From Nitrococcus sp. (GTDB lineage Bacteria > Pseudomonadota > Gammaproteobacteria > Nitrococcales > Nitrococcaceae), in NCBI GenBank assembly GCA_030452365.1, contig JAKDMK010000188.1:1-5435 (forward strand): a stretch of 5,435 nucleotides of DNA, read 5' to 3'. Made by a program: the position numbers and the translations under genes. The notes beneath the pieces were generated by a model, which ran no database searches, was not told the DNA's origin, and saw only the letters and a program-made list of their open reading frames with translations. This document shows positions 1 through 5,435 of this stretch, piece after piece; position 1 is the first letter of the stretch, and each line of letters opens with the position of its first letter.

Positions 1-262
1 CGGGCAGGTCCGAGAGCGTAAGCTCAAGGCTGGCCGGGGAGAGGGTGACCCAGCGGACAGCATGTACCAGGCCAAGGCCGTTTTGATAAACCGTCAGGGT
101 GAGCCCTTGCTGGTCAGCGTCGCCGCCTCGAACGGCCTTGGCCGGAAGGTTGCCGCTGCCGGCGTTGGCGCCTGTAGTCAGCGGGCGAGCTGTAGCCCCT
201 CCGCATAGCGCGCTCGCGGCAACCAGCGCCAAACCCATAAGGAATAGGTGGATTTTGCCCAA
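1..262 (-). CDS. Secreted DUF4139-type protein, N-terminal part (cut by window edge)
   Basis: This partial gene runs off the left edge; 87 codons are visible. The start is TTG at 262-260. An in-frame TAG lies ten codons upstream, and AAGGAG sits 8 bases before the TTG, so TTG is preferred over the internal ATG at codon 9. Residues 1-25 form a typical Sec signal peptide: a Lys near the N-terminus, a hydrophobic core rich in Leu, Ala and Val, and a likely cut after ATA. From about residue 53 the mature protein reads LTVYQNGLGLVHAVRWVTL and then a Leu-rich SLELTLSDLP stretch. This resembles the opening beta-strands of DUF4139/DUF4140 proteins, where a 'VYN.G.ALV' strand is followed by 'L..G...L.L.D.P'. 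The family's biochemical role is not well established; export to the periplasm or cell surface is inferred. It follows the J-domain gene on the same strand after about 140 bases, so co-transcription is possible but unproven. Confidence 0.72.
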   Translation of the reverse strand, partial: MGKIHLFLMGLALVAASALCGGATARPLTTGANAGSGNLPAKAVRGGDADQQGLTLTVYQNGLGLVHAVRWVTLSPASLELTLSDLP

Positions 263-402
263 AGCTGCTTCTCCTTCTTGAGTAAAGGGCTACCCGCGGC
301 GGTGAATTGCCAACGGCTGGCGTCTATCCTCGGCGCCACCGAATGCGATGGCGGAGAGCCGCTTCGAGTGCCGGCAAGCCGCTTGCTCATGGCCGCCTGG
401 CC

Positions 403-1113
403 TTACCGGCGCGCCGCTAGCAGCCGCCTTTTGGCCTCATTGATGCGGGCCGCGAGATAACCGGAGCCGCCGCGATCGGGATGCAGCCGCTGCATCAGTC
501 GCCGATGCGCCGCAACAATCTCCTCCCGCTCGGCGCCATCCGCAAGCCCAAGCATGGCGTAGGCTTGTGCCGGTGACAATGCGCCAGCGCCATCAAGTCT
601 ATGGCGAGGATCCTCATCGCCGTCGTGGGCAGCGCGAGCGCGCCAGCCCGCATGGGCTTGATCCAGGTAGGCGGCGAGAAGCGCCGCGGCCTCGCCGTCG
701 AGCGCGAGATAATCGTCGCGCAATGCCAGCAGCTCGGCGAGCGTAAGACGGCTCAGCGGGCGACCGTGCAGTCGACCACCGAGGGCCGTACCATCGATGC
801 AACCGCTGCGCAGATCGATCGTGAGCTCTAGATTATTCGTCTGCAGGTGGGAGTAGCCCTGTGCTTGGCGGCTGCGCCCACCTCTGGCGAGGCGATTTAG
901 CTTGGCGGTTAGTCGACGGCTCAGCAGCGCGGCGCCGAGGATGAGCGCAACTATCCAGTGCAGGCGTCCAGTTGCGACCAGCACGGCGAGCAGACCCAGG
1001 CCAAGGTAGGTCAGCAGCCTTGGAAAACGCCGCTGCACGGCCGTACGCGCCTCGGGGGAGCGCCAGAGGACGAAAACGGCGACTACCGCTGCGATCAGGA
1101 GCAATTGAGCCAT
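403..1113 (-). CDS. Membrane-anchored J-domain (DnaJ-like) co-chaperone, C-terminal J-domain
   Basis: A 236-residue protein. Residues 3-17 form one hydrophobic helix, and residues about 34-65 form one or two more, followed by a basic stretch (RRLTAKLNRLARGGR). Residues 88-158 are a soluble linker with LELTIDLRSGCIDG, 'LAELLALRDD' and 'LLAAYLDQAHAGW', a pattern typical of small proteobacterial membrane J-proteins. Residues 180-236 are a compact J-domain: helix I around AYAMLGL, helix II EEIVAAHRRLMQRL, the HPD triad at 211-213 that stimulates DnaK-type ATPases, then GGSGYLAARINEAKRRLL. A J-domain at the very C-terminus behind a membrane anchor recalls Tim14/Pam18 and bacterial 'type III' J-proteins. 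The expected role is to recruit cytosolic DnaK to the inner membrane; the client is unknown. No clear Shine-Dalgarno precedes the ATG, and I see no other upstream start in frame. A possible promoter lies at 1187-1216. No T-rich hairpin terminator follows. Confidence 0.9.
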   Translation of the reverse strand: MAQLLLIAAVVAVFVLWRSPEARTAVQRRFPRLLTYLGLGLLAVLVATGRLHWIVALILGAALLSRRLTAKLNRLARGGRSRQAQGYSHLQTNNLELTIDLRSGCIDGTALGGRLHGRPLSRLTLAELLALRDDYLALDGEAAALLAAYLDQAHAGWRARAAHDGDEDPRHRLDGAGALSPAQAYAMLGLADGAEREEIVAAHRRLMQRLHPDRGGSGYLAARINEAKRRLLAARR

Positions 1114-1186
1114 GTATGCGCGCCCGCGGAGCGATGGGGTAGGACGGCCGGCCTCATGAGCTACAGTTCTTCGACCGTCTTGGTGA

Positions 1187-1216
1187 ACTATACGGGATAG
1201 GGCACAGTAGGGTCGA
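1187..1216 (-). promoter_or_regulatory. Possible sigma70-type promoter of the J-domain gene
   Basis: Read on the minus strand, TCGACC (1216-1211) is followed after 18 bases by TATAGT (1192-1187). These match TTGACA at four of six and TATAAT at five of six positions. Transcription would begin near 1180, giving a leader of roughly 65-70 bases before the ATG at 1113. The assignment rests on consensus resemblance alone, and such matches occur by chance. Confidence 0.33.
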
Positions 1217-1219
1217 TTC

Positions 1220-1308
1220 TAGGGCCGTTTGACATCCACCCGCGGCGCTTTGTCTTGCGAAACAATGGCCTCCGGCGCGGCGTCGTGCGTGGATTTCAAC
1301 AGGCCCTA
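1220..1308. repeat. Putative MITE-like element with 20-bp terminal inverted repeats
   Basis: The left end TAGGGCCGTTTGACATCCAC (1220-1239) and the right end GTGGATTTCAACAGGCCCTA (1289-1308) are inverted copies matching at 17 of 20 positions. They enclose 49 bases with no coding potential. An 89-bp non-coding unit with such ends fits a miniature inverted-repeat element or the fused remains of insertion-sequence ends. I see no clear target-site duplication. CAGTAGGG at 1205-1212 also pairs with CCCTACTG at 1304-1311, so the left end may be partly duplicated. The family is not identified. Confidence 0.55.
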
Positions 1309-1317
1309 CTGCCCACG

Positions 1318-1343
1318 CTGGGCGCTCGCCCAGTAAGCTTACT
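1318..1343. repeat. Hairpin fused to a perfect 12-bp palindrome
   Basis: CTGGGC (1318-1323) and GCCCAG (1328-1333) form a perfect 6-bp stem with the loop GCTC. The last two bases of that stem begin AGTAAGCTTACT (1332-1343), a perfect 12-bp palindrome. No T-run follows, so it is not a standard terminator. It could be an operator-like binding site or part of a neighbouring repeat element. Confidence 0.45.
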
Positions 1344-1426
1344 CGATTGGCGCTGGAGGGCGATATGGGCTACGAATCGCCTCATTGTCGAACAGTATTA
1401 ACCATCTACTTTTATGTAACGCTGAG

Positions 1427-1510
1427 GTCATTCTGCGCGGAGCCGTCAGGCGGAGTCGCAGAATCTAGTCGCTGGATCCTGCGACTGCGCTTCGCTGCGC
1501 GCAGGATGAC
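1427..1510. repeat. Palindromic MITE/REP-like element (GTCATTCTGCG...CGCAGGATGAC)
   Basis: The outer arms GTCATTCTGCGC (1427-1438) and GCGCAGGATGAC (1499-1510) are inverted copies with one mismatch. An inner pair, 1450-1466 and 1474-1490, matches at 14 of 17 positions around a 7-base loop. The whole 84 bp can fold into one long hairpin with an asymmetric internal bulge (11 against 8 bases). The pattern 'GTCATTCTG...AGAATCT...GGATCCT...CAGGATGAC' is like a widespread class of short dispersed palindromes in bacterial genomes. The 9-mer ACGCTGAGG lies just outside the left end (1419-1427, overlapping the element by one base) and again at 1526-1534, 15 bases past the right arm, which may mark duplicated target DNA. 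Confidence 0.7.
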
Positions 1511-1676
1511 GAGGGGTGAGTAGTTACGCTGAGGCTTTATTTCAGTGTGAGGTCCAGGTGCCGCTATGTATGGTGAGGCCGCGCACGCGTTGGGCCCCAT
1601 ACGACAAGCATTATGTCGAGCGCCGGTGGGCTGTATTTATAAATCACGGACAGAAAGAGGAAAAGGAAGAGGGAGA

Positions 1677-2003
1677 ATGAATTTCTGGGCAATCATTTGT
1701 AAGTCACTTGGGTATATATGGCTGTTGTTGACCAGCAAAACGGTCTTGATAAACATCCTTACGATCTGGTTTCGAGCGAAGTTTATTGGCATCCAAGACC
1801 TCGTGAGCCTAAACTGCATCGCGATCTACATAGTAACGATAATTACTTTGGCTCCAGCGGTGGGCTTGCTGGTACTTTCTAACTATATTACCAAGAAAAC
1901 TAAAAGCAAACATAATGTGGATTTAAGCAAACATGAAAAAGCATTACAACTTATTCAAGAGAGGAAAAAGGGTAATGTCTGGCAAGGTAGAGGTGACGCT
2001 TGA
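1677..2003 (+). CDS. Small AT-rich hypothetical membrane protein
   Basis: A 108-residue protein I do not recognise. The ATG at 1677 follows a purine-rich tract containing AAGGA (1663-1667) 9 bases upstream, a good ribosome binding site. An in-frame ATG at 1566 exists but would add 37 polar, Arg-rich residues, so the shorter start is preferred. Residues about 9-32 (LGYIWLLL...VLINILTIWF) and about 42-69 (LVSLNCIAIYIVTIITLAPAVGLLVLSNYI) are strongly hydrophobic and predict two membrane helices. The tail after residue 70 is Lys-rich and hydrophilic (KKTKSKHNVDLSKHEKALQLIQERKK), probably helical and cytosolic. Base composition is clearly more AT-rich than the flanking genes, with codons such as ATA, TTA and AAA, suggesting recent transfer. 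It lies just downstream of the palindromic repeats. Function is unknown, and it could be a decayed fragment of a larger gene. Confidence 0.6.
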   Translation: MNFWAIICKSLGYIWLLLTSKTVLINILTIWFRAKFIGIQDLVSLNCIAIYIVTIITLAPAVGLLVLSNYITKKTKSKHNVDLSKHEKALQLIQERKKGNVWQGRGDA

Positions 2004-2164
2004 TTCAGGAGATCTACGCTCAGCCTCCGGCGGCGATTAATCCGTTGCGTAATGTAGTGGGGAATGCCAGAACCGCCACGAGGCAGACGGGCCATGTGCG
2101 AATAGTAAACGGCACCGATATTAGTGTATATGGTAATGTGTCACCGTAATCCTGGTAACGATCC

Positions 2165-2872
2165 ATGAGCCGGATCGGGGTGGTGAGCGCTTTGCCGCTC
2201 GAGGCCCGGTGTCTGCGACGGCGCGGCTTGCTTGGGGGACTGCCTGCCTGGCCTGCCGAGACAATGGTTGGCATTTCAGGCCCCGGACGCACGCGCGCGC
2301 GCAGCACCGCCGAGCGCCTGGTGGCGCAGGGCGCCACCAGTTTGCTTAGCTGGGGATTGGCCGGTGGGCTTGACCCAGAGATTGCCCCAGGAACCCTGAT
2401 CGCTGCTGATCAAGTAATGACGGCTGGCGGTACAAATTACCCCACTGACAAAGCTTGGCGGCATGGAGTCCTGGCAGCGCTCCCAGCAGGGGTGGCGGTG
2501 GTTGAAGGGCCGCTGTTCGCGAGCGAAGGCATCGTTGCGACATGCGCGCAAAAGGCGATATTGCTGCACCACTACGCAGCAGTTGCCGTGGACATGGAGA
2601 GCGGCGGTATCGCCCGCGTGGCAAGCCGTTACGGACTGCCGTTACTGGTTTTGCGGGTTGTTGTCGATCCGGCCGCTATGGCGATGCCGCCAGCGTTTGC
2701 CGAGGCCGTGGATAAACGCGGGGCCTTGCGCCTAACTCATTTGATCAATGGCTTGATGCGCCGGCCCGCCATGCTCTGGCCATTGCTTCAGCTCGCCTAC
2801 AGCGCCCGGCTCGCGACCTCGACCCTGCGGCGAATTGCACCCATTGTAATGGATAGTGGCACTTGGCCTTGA
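2165..2872 (+). CDS. hpnG: Hopanoid-associated nucleoside phosphorylase HpnG
   Basis: A 235-residue member of the PNP/UDP phosphorylase (MTAN-like) superfamily. Visible marks are the opening strand IGVVSALPLEAR, with Glu13 placed like the catalytic glutamate of MTA/SAH nucleosidases; GPGRTRA (40-46) near the phosphate/ribose site; the glycine-rich SWGLAGGLDP (62-71); VDMESGGIARVA (142-153), the family 'DMES' ribose-binding motif; and LRVVVDPA (163-170) with the purine-site aspartate at 168. The C-terminal helix (PLLQLAYSARLATSTLRRI) matches HpnG-type proteins. HpnG releases adenine from adenosylhopane to give the ribosyl/phosphoribosyl intermediate of C35 bacteriohopanepolyols. In-frame TAA at 2156-2158 makes ATG 2165 the first possible start, though its Shine-Dalgarno is weak. 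The gene converges on dxs with a 104-base gap. A generic purine nucleosidase is the main alternative; the DXS/IspH neighbours favour the hopanoid role. Confidence 0.78.
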   Translation: MSRIGVVSALPLEARCLRRRGLLGGLPAWPAETMVGISGPGRTRARSTAERLVAQGATSLLSWGLAGGLDPEIAPGTLIAADQVMTAGGTNYPTDKAWRHGVLAALPAGVAVVEGPLFASEGIVATCAQKAILLHHYAAVAVDMESGGIARVASRYGLPLLVLRVVVDPAAMAMPPAFAEAVDKRGALRLTHLINGLMRRPAMLWPLLQLAYSARLATSTLRRIAPIVMDSGTWP

Positions 2873-2976
2873 CGCGCGCTTGCCGGCAGCCATCTCGGCC
2901 CGCGCTGAGCCCCCTTGCGCACCCTGTGCAACTCTGCGTTCTTGCGCTGTTGGCCCGCAAAGACTCTCGTGTTGAC

Positions 2977-4923
2977 TCAGCGGCCGGCCGATTCAGAGCG
3001 CCGCAACCGATCATGCCCGGGGAGCGGCGCATCCGAGGCTTGCCGGGAAGGGCGCGAACTTATTATCTCGCGTGCCCTGCGATCGCTTTGCAGCGCGGCC
3101 AGAATCCCCTCGCCATCAAGCCCGACCGCCGCCAGCTGATCTTCCTGGCTGCCGTGGTCGATAAATCGATCGGGTAGGCCGAGCTGCAGCAGCGAGACCT
3201 GAATACCTTCTTTGGCCAGGGCCTCACCAACCGCGCTACCCGCTCCCCCGGCGACGACGTTGTCCTCAACGGTGACCAGCAATTCGTGACTGGCGGCGAG
3301 CTCAACGAGCAGCTCGGTGTCCAACGGCTTTACGAAACGCATATTAACCACGGTTGCCCCCAGGCGCTCACCCGCTTGTAGACAGGCCGGGAGTATGGTG
3401 CCGAAGGCCAGGATGGCGATGCCCGAGCCCTGCTGACGTATCTGCGCCTTGCCAATCGGCAGCGCGTTCATCTCCAGATCCATCGCCGCCCCTGTTCCTT
3501 TGCCGCGCGGATAGCGCACGGCGGCCGGTCCGTCCAGCAGAAAGCCGGTATAGAGCATCTGCCGACACTCCTGTTCATCCGCCGGCGCCATGATGACCAT
3601 GTTCGGCACGCAGCGCATGAAGGTCAGATCGAATGCGCCCTGGTGCGTCGCCCCGTCGGCTCCTACGGCGCCCGCGCGGTCCACCGCGAAGAGCACCGCA
3701 AGATTCTGCAGCGCCACATCGTGGATAAGCTGATCATAAGCCCGTTGCAGGAAGGTTGAGTAAATGGCCACCACGGGCTTCAAGCCATCGGCGGCCATGC
3801 CGGCGGCAAGCGTTACGCTGTGCTGCTCGGCGATGGCGGCATCGAAGTAGCGATCTGGAAAGCGCTCGGAGAAACGCACCAAGCCTGAGCCTTCGCGCAT
3901 CGCTGGCGTTATGGCCATCAGTCGCTGATCACGCGCCGCCATATCGCAGAGCCAGTCGCCGAATACTTGGCTATAAGTGGGACTCGAGGAACTACCGCTC
4001 GATTTGCGGATTCCAATCTTGGGATCGAACGGCGAGACACCGTGATATTGGACCTGATCGGCCTCGGCCGGTGGATAACCTTTGCCTTTGCGGGTTACCA
4101 CGTGCAGCAGACGTGGCCCGTGGTGAGCACGCAAATTGCGCAGGGTGTGGAGCAAGGTTGGCAGGTGGTGGCCATCGACCGGACCGAAGTAGCGAAAGCC
4201 GAGCTCCTCGAACAACGTGCCCGGCACGACCAAGCCCTTGGTATGCGTCTCGACCCGTTTGGCGAGCTCCCACATAGGCGGTACCGTCTGCAGAATGCGT
4301 TTGCCGCCTTCACGCAAAGCCGTGTACTGCCGGCTTGAGGCGCAGCGGGCTAGATAATTGGTTAAGCCACCGACATTTGGCGAGATGGACATCTCGTTGT
4401 CGTTTAGGATCACCAACAGGTCCGGGTGTAGATCACTCGCATGGTTGAGCGCTTCATAGGCCATGCCGCAGGTCATGCCGCCATCGCCGACCACCGCGAC
4501 AACCCGCCGCTGCACGTTATTGCGGGCAGCGGCTATGGCCATGCCAAGTGCCGCGCCGATAGCGGTGCCCGCGTGACCCACGGCGAAGGTGTCATACGGG
4601 CTCTCTTCGCGGTGGGGAAACGGGGCTAGGCCGCTACGCTTGCGGATCGTGTGCAGCATCTCGCGCCGGCCAGTCAGGATTTTATGCGGGTAGGCCTGAT
4701 GCCCGACATCCCATACTATCCGGTCCTCCGGAGTTTCGAATACGTAATGCAGCGCGATCGTGAGCTCCACGGCGCCAAGTCCGGCGCCAAGGTGACCGCC
4801 ACTGCCGGAAACCGTCTCCAGCAAGAACTCCCGTAGCTCCCGCGAGAGAGCAGGCAGCTGCGATTCAGGCAGTTGCCGAAGGTCTTCGGGAGACATTACG
4901 GATTCCAGCAGGGAGTGCGCCAT
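2977..4923 (-). CDS. dxs: 1-deoxy-D-xylulose-5-phosphate synthase
   Basis: DXS condenses pyruvate and glyceraldehyde 3-phosphate to DXP, using thiamine diphosphate and Mg2+, as the first step of the MEP pathway in the cytosol. I start at ATG 4923-4921 (648 residues) because GGAAGG lies 8 bases upstream; the in-frame GTG at 4932 abuts that site. The N-terminal half has [10 protein letters not shown] (41-50, His44), [17 protein letters not shown] (71-87), the ThDP/Mg2+ motif G146-D147-G148 through N174-DNEMSIS, and [10 protein letters not shown] (234-243). The central half has [12 protein letters not shown], the catalytic Glu366 in [22 protein letters not shown] (426-432) and AVRYPRG (468-474). 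The C-terminal domain has [10 protein letters not shown] (526-535) and VTVEDN. Against E. coli-type DXS, HSSTSIS is HAGTAIG (117-123) and GDGAITAGM is GDGGMTCGM (146-154). A polar tail of about 36 residues follows the last conserved block near residue 611. It converges with hpnG and diverges from an ispH remnant. Confidence 0.97.
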   Translation of the reverse strand: MAHSLLESVMSPEDLRQLPESQLPALSRELREFLLETVSGSGGHLGAGLGAVELTIALHYVFETPEDRIVWDVGHQAYPHKILTGRREMLHTIRKRSGLAPFPHREESPYDTFAVGHAGTAIGAALGMAIAAARNNVQRRVVAVVGDGGMTCGMAYEALNHASDLHPDLLVILNDNEMSISPNVGGLTNYLARCASSRQYTALREGGKRILQTVPPMWELAKRVETHTKGLVVPGTLFEELGFRYFGPVDGHHLPTLLHTLRNLRAHHGPRLLHVVTRKGKGYPPAEADQVQYHGVSPFDPKIGIRKSSGSSSSPTYSQVFGDWLCDMAARDQRLMAITPAMREGSGLVRFSERFPDRYFDAAIAEQHSVTLAAGMAADGLKPVVAIYSTFLQRAYDQLIHDVALQNLAVLFAVDRAGAVGADGATHQGAFDLTFMRCVPNMVIMAPADEQECRQMLYTGFLLDGPAAVRYPRGKGTGAAMDLEMNALPIGKAQIRQQGSGIAILAFGTILPACLQAGERLGATVVNMRFVKPLDTELLVELAASHELLVTVEDNVVAGGAGSAVGEALAKEGIQVSLLQLGLPDRFIDHGSQEDQLAAVGLDGEGILAALQSDRRAREIISSRPSRQASDAPLPGHDRLRRSESAGR

Positions 4924-5145
4924 TGCGAACACCTTCCATTACAAGCAGTTAATTTTAGTGGCCTTTAAGCAACCATCGTGATCGCGGTCGCGTTGATCGG
5001 CTCGGACGGATATGGGCTGCGGAACTTTCCGGCTTCAATCCGAACAGAATACAGGGAGACAAAACATCATTCCATTCTGTAAACTTAGGCTTGAAACTTT
5101 AAGCAGTCTAGTGGTACACGTGAATTAACGCGCCTGTCCGCTGCC
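4924..5145. promoter_or_regulatory. Divergent spacer upstream of dxs
   Basis: About 220 bases separate the dxs start from the first recognisable ispH remains, and the dxs promoter must lie here. On the minus strand a TAAAAT box sits about 30 bases before the dxs ATG, but no good -35 partner is spaced correctly, so I give no exact promoter. ACAGAAT (5044-5050) and ATTCTGT (5074-5080) form a perfect 7-bp inverted repeat with a 23-base gap, which could be a protein-binding site or chance. I see no coding frame here. Confidence 0.4.
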
Positions 5146-5435
5146 GCGAGCATCATGGCGGGCGCCGGCCTCGTCGGCTGTGCCTGTGTTGCGCGGATGA
5201 GTCGCTGGATGCGCAAAGGTAACACGCTCGCGCCGCTATAGTGTGGCGAATTGTCGACAAAGCTGATTACCATAAACCGAGCCGTATGCAATGGATGTGA
5301 TTCCCCTGCAAGCTGTCATCATATTCAGTGCCCACGGCGTTGCCAATGCCGTTGTCCAGCGAGCAAGAGGACGCGATCTACGTATCATCGATGCGACCTG
5401 CCCGCTGGTGAGAAAAGTCCGTAGGCAGCCGCAGC
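5146..5435 (+). pseudogene. ispH: Decayed ispH (4-hydroxy-3-methylbut-2-enyl diphosphate reductase), runs off window
   Basis: IspH is the [4Fe-4S] enzyme that ends the MEP pathway by making IPP and DMAPP. Here its signature survives in three different frames. In frame 1 (5176-5199) G-C-A-C-V-A-R-M resembles GFCAGVDRAI with the Phe codon lost; it carries the first cluster cysteine (5179-5181). This frame runs on to APL and stops at TAG 5239. In frame 3 (5241-5261) V-W-R-I-V-D-K resembles VRHEIVHN with residues changed or lost. In frame 2, from 5291 to the edge, VIIFSAHGV and [12 protein letters not shown] are nearly perfect; they contain the conserved His of SAHGV (His74 in E. coli, 5333-5341 region start) and the second cluster cysteine (5399-5401), followed by RRQPQ like VHRQAQ. 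A TAA at 5273 closes this frame upstream. The normal spacing between the blocks is shortened. Frameshifts, stops and deletions rule out a working protein. It could instead be a short unrelated ORF, but the match at SAHGV and DATCPLV is too specific. Confidence 0.85.

Larger units (their letters stand above)
1114..1676. other. Repeat-rich intergenic region with no convincing gene
   Basis: This 563-base stretch separates the divergent J-domain gene and the small AT-rich gene. No reading frame in it resembles a protein I know. The frame open from an ATG at 1566 runs into the small membrane-protein gene, but its first 37 codons are hydrophilic and Arg-rich and look like read-through of upstream DNA. 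The region holds an imperfect terminal-inverted-repeat element (1220-1308), a hairpin plus palindrome (1318-1343) and a second, nested palindromic element (1427-1510) between short direct repeats. Such density of dyad symmetry is unusual against the rest of the window and suggests accumulated mobile or repeat DNA. Confidence 0.7.

Noticed and set aside
178..390. 70-codon minus-strand ORF between the J-domain gene and the DUF4139 gene
   Set aside because: It overlaps the DUF4139 signal peptide in another frame, has low-complexity Arg/Ser-rich content and resembles no family. The TTG-started frame has both a signal peptide and a good ribosome binding site.
1200..1550. CRISPR array or tRNA/rRNA gene in the repeat-rich spacer
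   Set aside because: The repeats are inverted and of differing sequence, not regularly spaced direct repeats, and no cloverleaf or conserved tRNA T-loop sequence is visible.
1566..1676. Upstream extension of the small membrane-protein ORF to an ATG at 1566
   Set aside because: The added residues are polar and Arg-rich, unlike the rest of the protein. The ATG at 1677 has a much better ribosome binding site, and base composition changes near the shorter start.
2915..2931. Stem-loop TTGCGCA-CCC-TGTGCAA between hpnG and dxs as a terminator
   Set aside because: The stem is only 7 bp with one G-T pair, and no T-run follows on either strand, so an intrinsic terminator is not supported.
3756..4338. 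Long plus-strand ORFs of 173 and 123 codons
   Set aside because: They are antisense shadows of dxs, whose frame shows all expected catalytic motifs. The shadows are Arg/Ala-rich without recognisable domains.
5291..5435. A functional short IspH-like protein starting at ATG 5291
   Set aside because: It would lack the N-terminal cluster cysteine and the IVHN region. Remains of those parts lie upstream in other frames, which indicates a broken gene and not a new start.

Overview
The window is GC-rich and bacterial, most likely from a hopanoid-making proteobacterium. A gammaproteobacterium fits the E. coli-like DXS sequence, but this is an inference from a few proteins and I would not go below phylum level with confidence. 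It holds four confident protein genes, one of them cut by the window edge. It also holds one probable small AT-rich gene, one decayed gene and a repeat-rich spacer.

Layout. Bases 1-262 (minus) carry the N-terminus of a secreted DUF4139-type protein starting at TTG and running off the left edge. Bases 403-1113 (minus) encode a small membrane-anchored protein with a C-terminal J-domain. Bases 1114-1676 have no convincing gene. They contain two separate palindromic, MITE-like elements (1220-1308 and 1427-1510), a hairpin joined to a perfect 12-bp palindrome (1318-1343), and a possible promoter for the J-domain gene. Bases 1677-2003 (plus) are an AT-rich ORF for an unrecognised two-helix membrane protein. 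Bases 2165-2872 (plus) encode a nucleoside phosphorylase best matching HpnG of hopanoid side-chain synthesis. It converges on dxs (2977-4923, minus), which encodes 1-deoxy-D-xylulose-5-phosphate synthase, the first enzyme of the MEP isoprenoid pathway. Divergent from dxs, bases 5146-5435 (plus) hold recognisable but broken remains of ispH, the last enzyme of the same pathway.

How they fit together. DXS and IspH open and close the pathway that supplies isoprenoid precursors, and HpnG acts late on the C35 hopanoid side chain. The right half therefore looks like part of a hopanoid/isoprenoid locus in which dxs and hpnG are intact and the local ispH has been lost to frameshifts and small deletions. 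If IspH is needed, the organism must have another copy. The dxs differs from usual family sequence at some conserved motif positions, which would suit a second, locus-specific paralogue. The left half (J-domain protein and DUF4139 protein) looks like unrelated housekeeping or envelope genes. The repeats and AT-rich small gene between the two halves mark a likely site of past rearrangement or insertion. I did not find a clearly new defence or mobile system.
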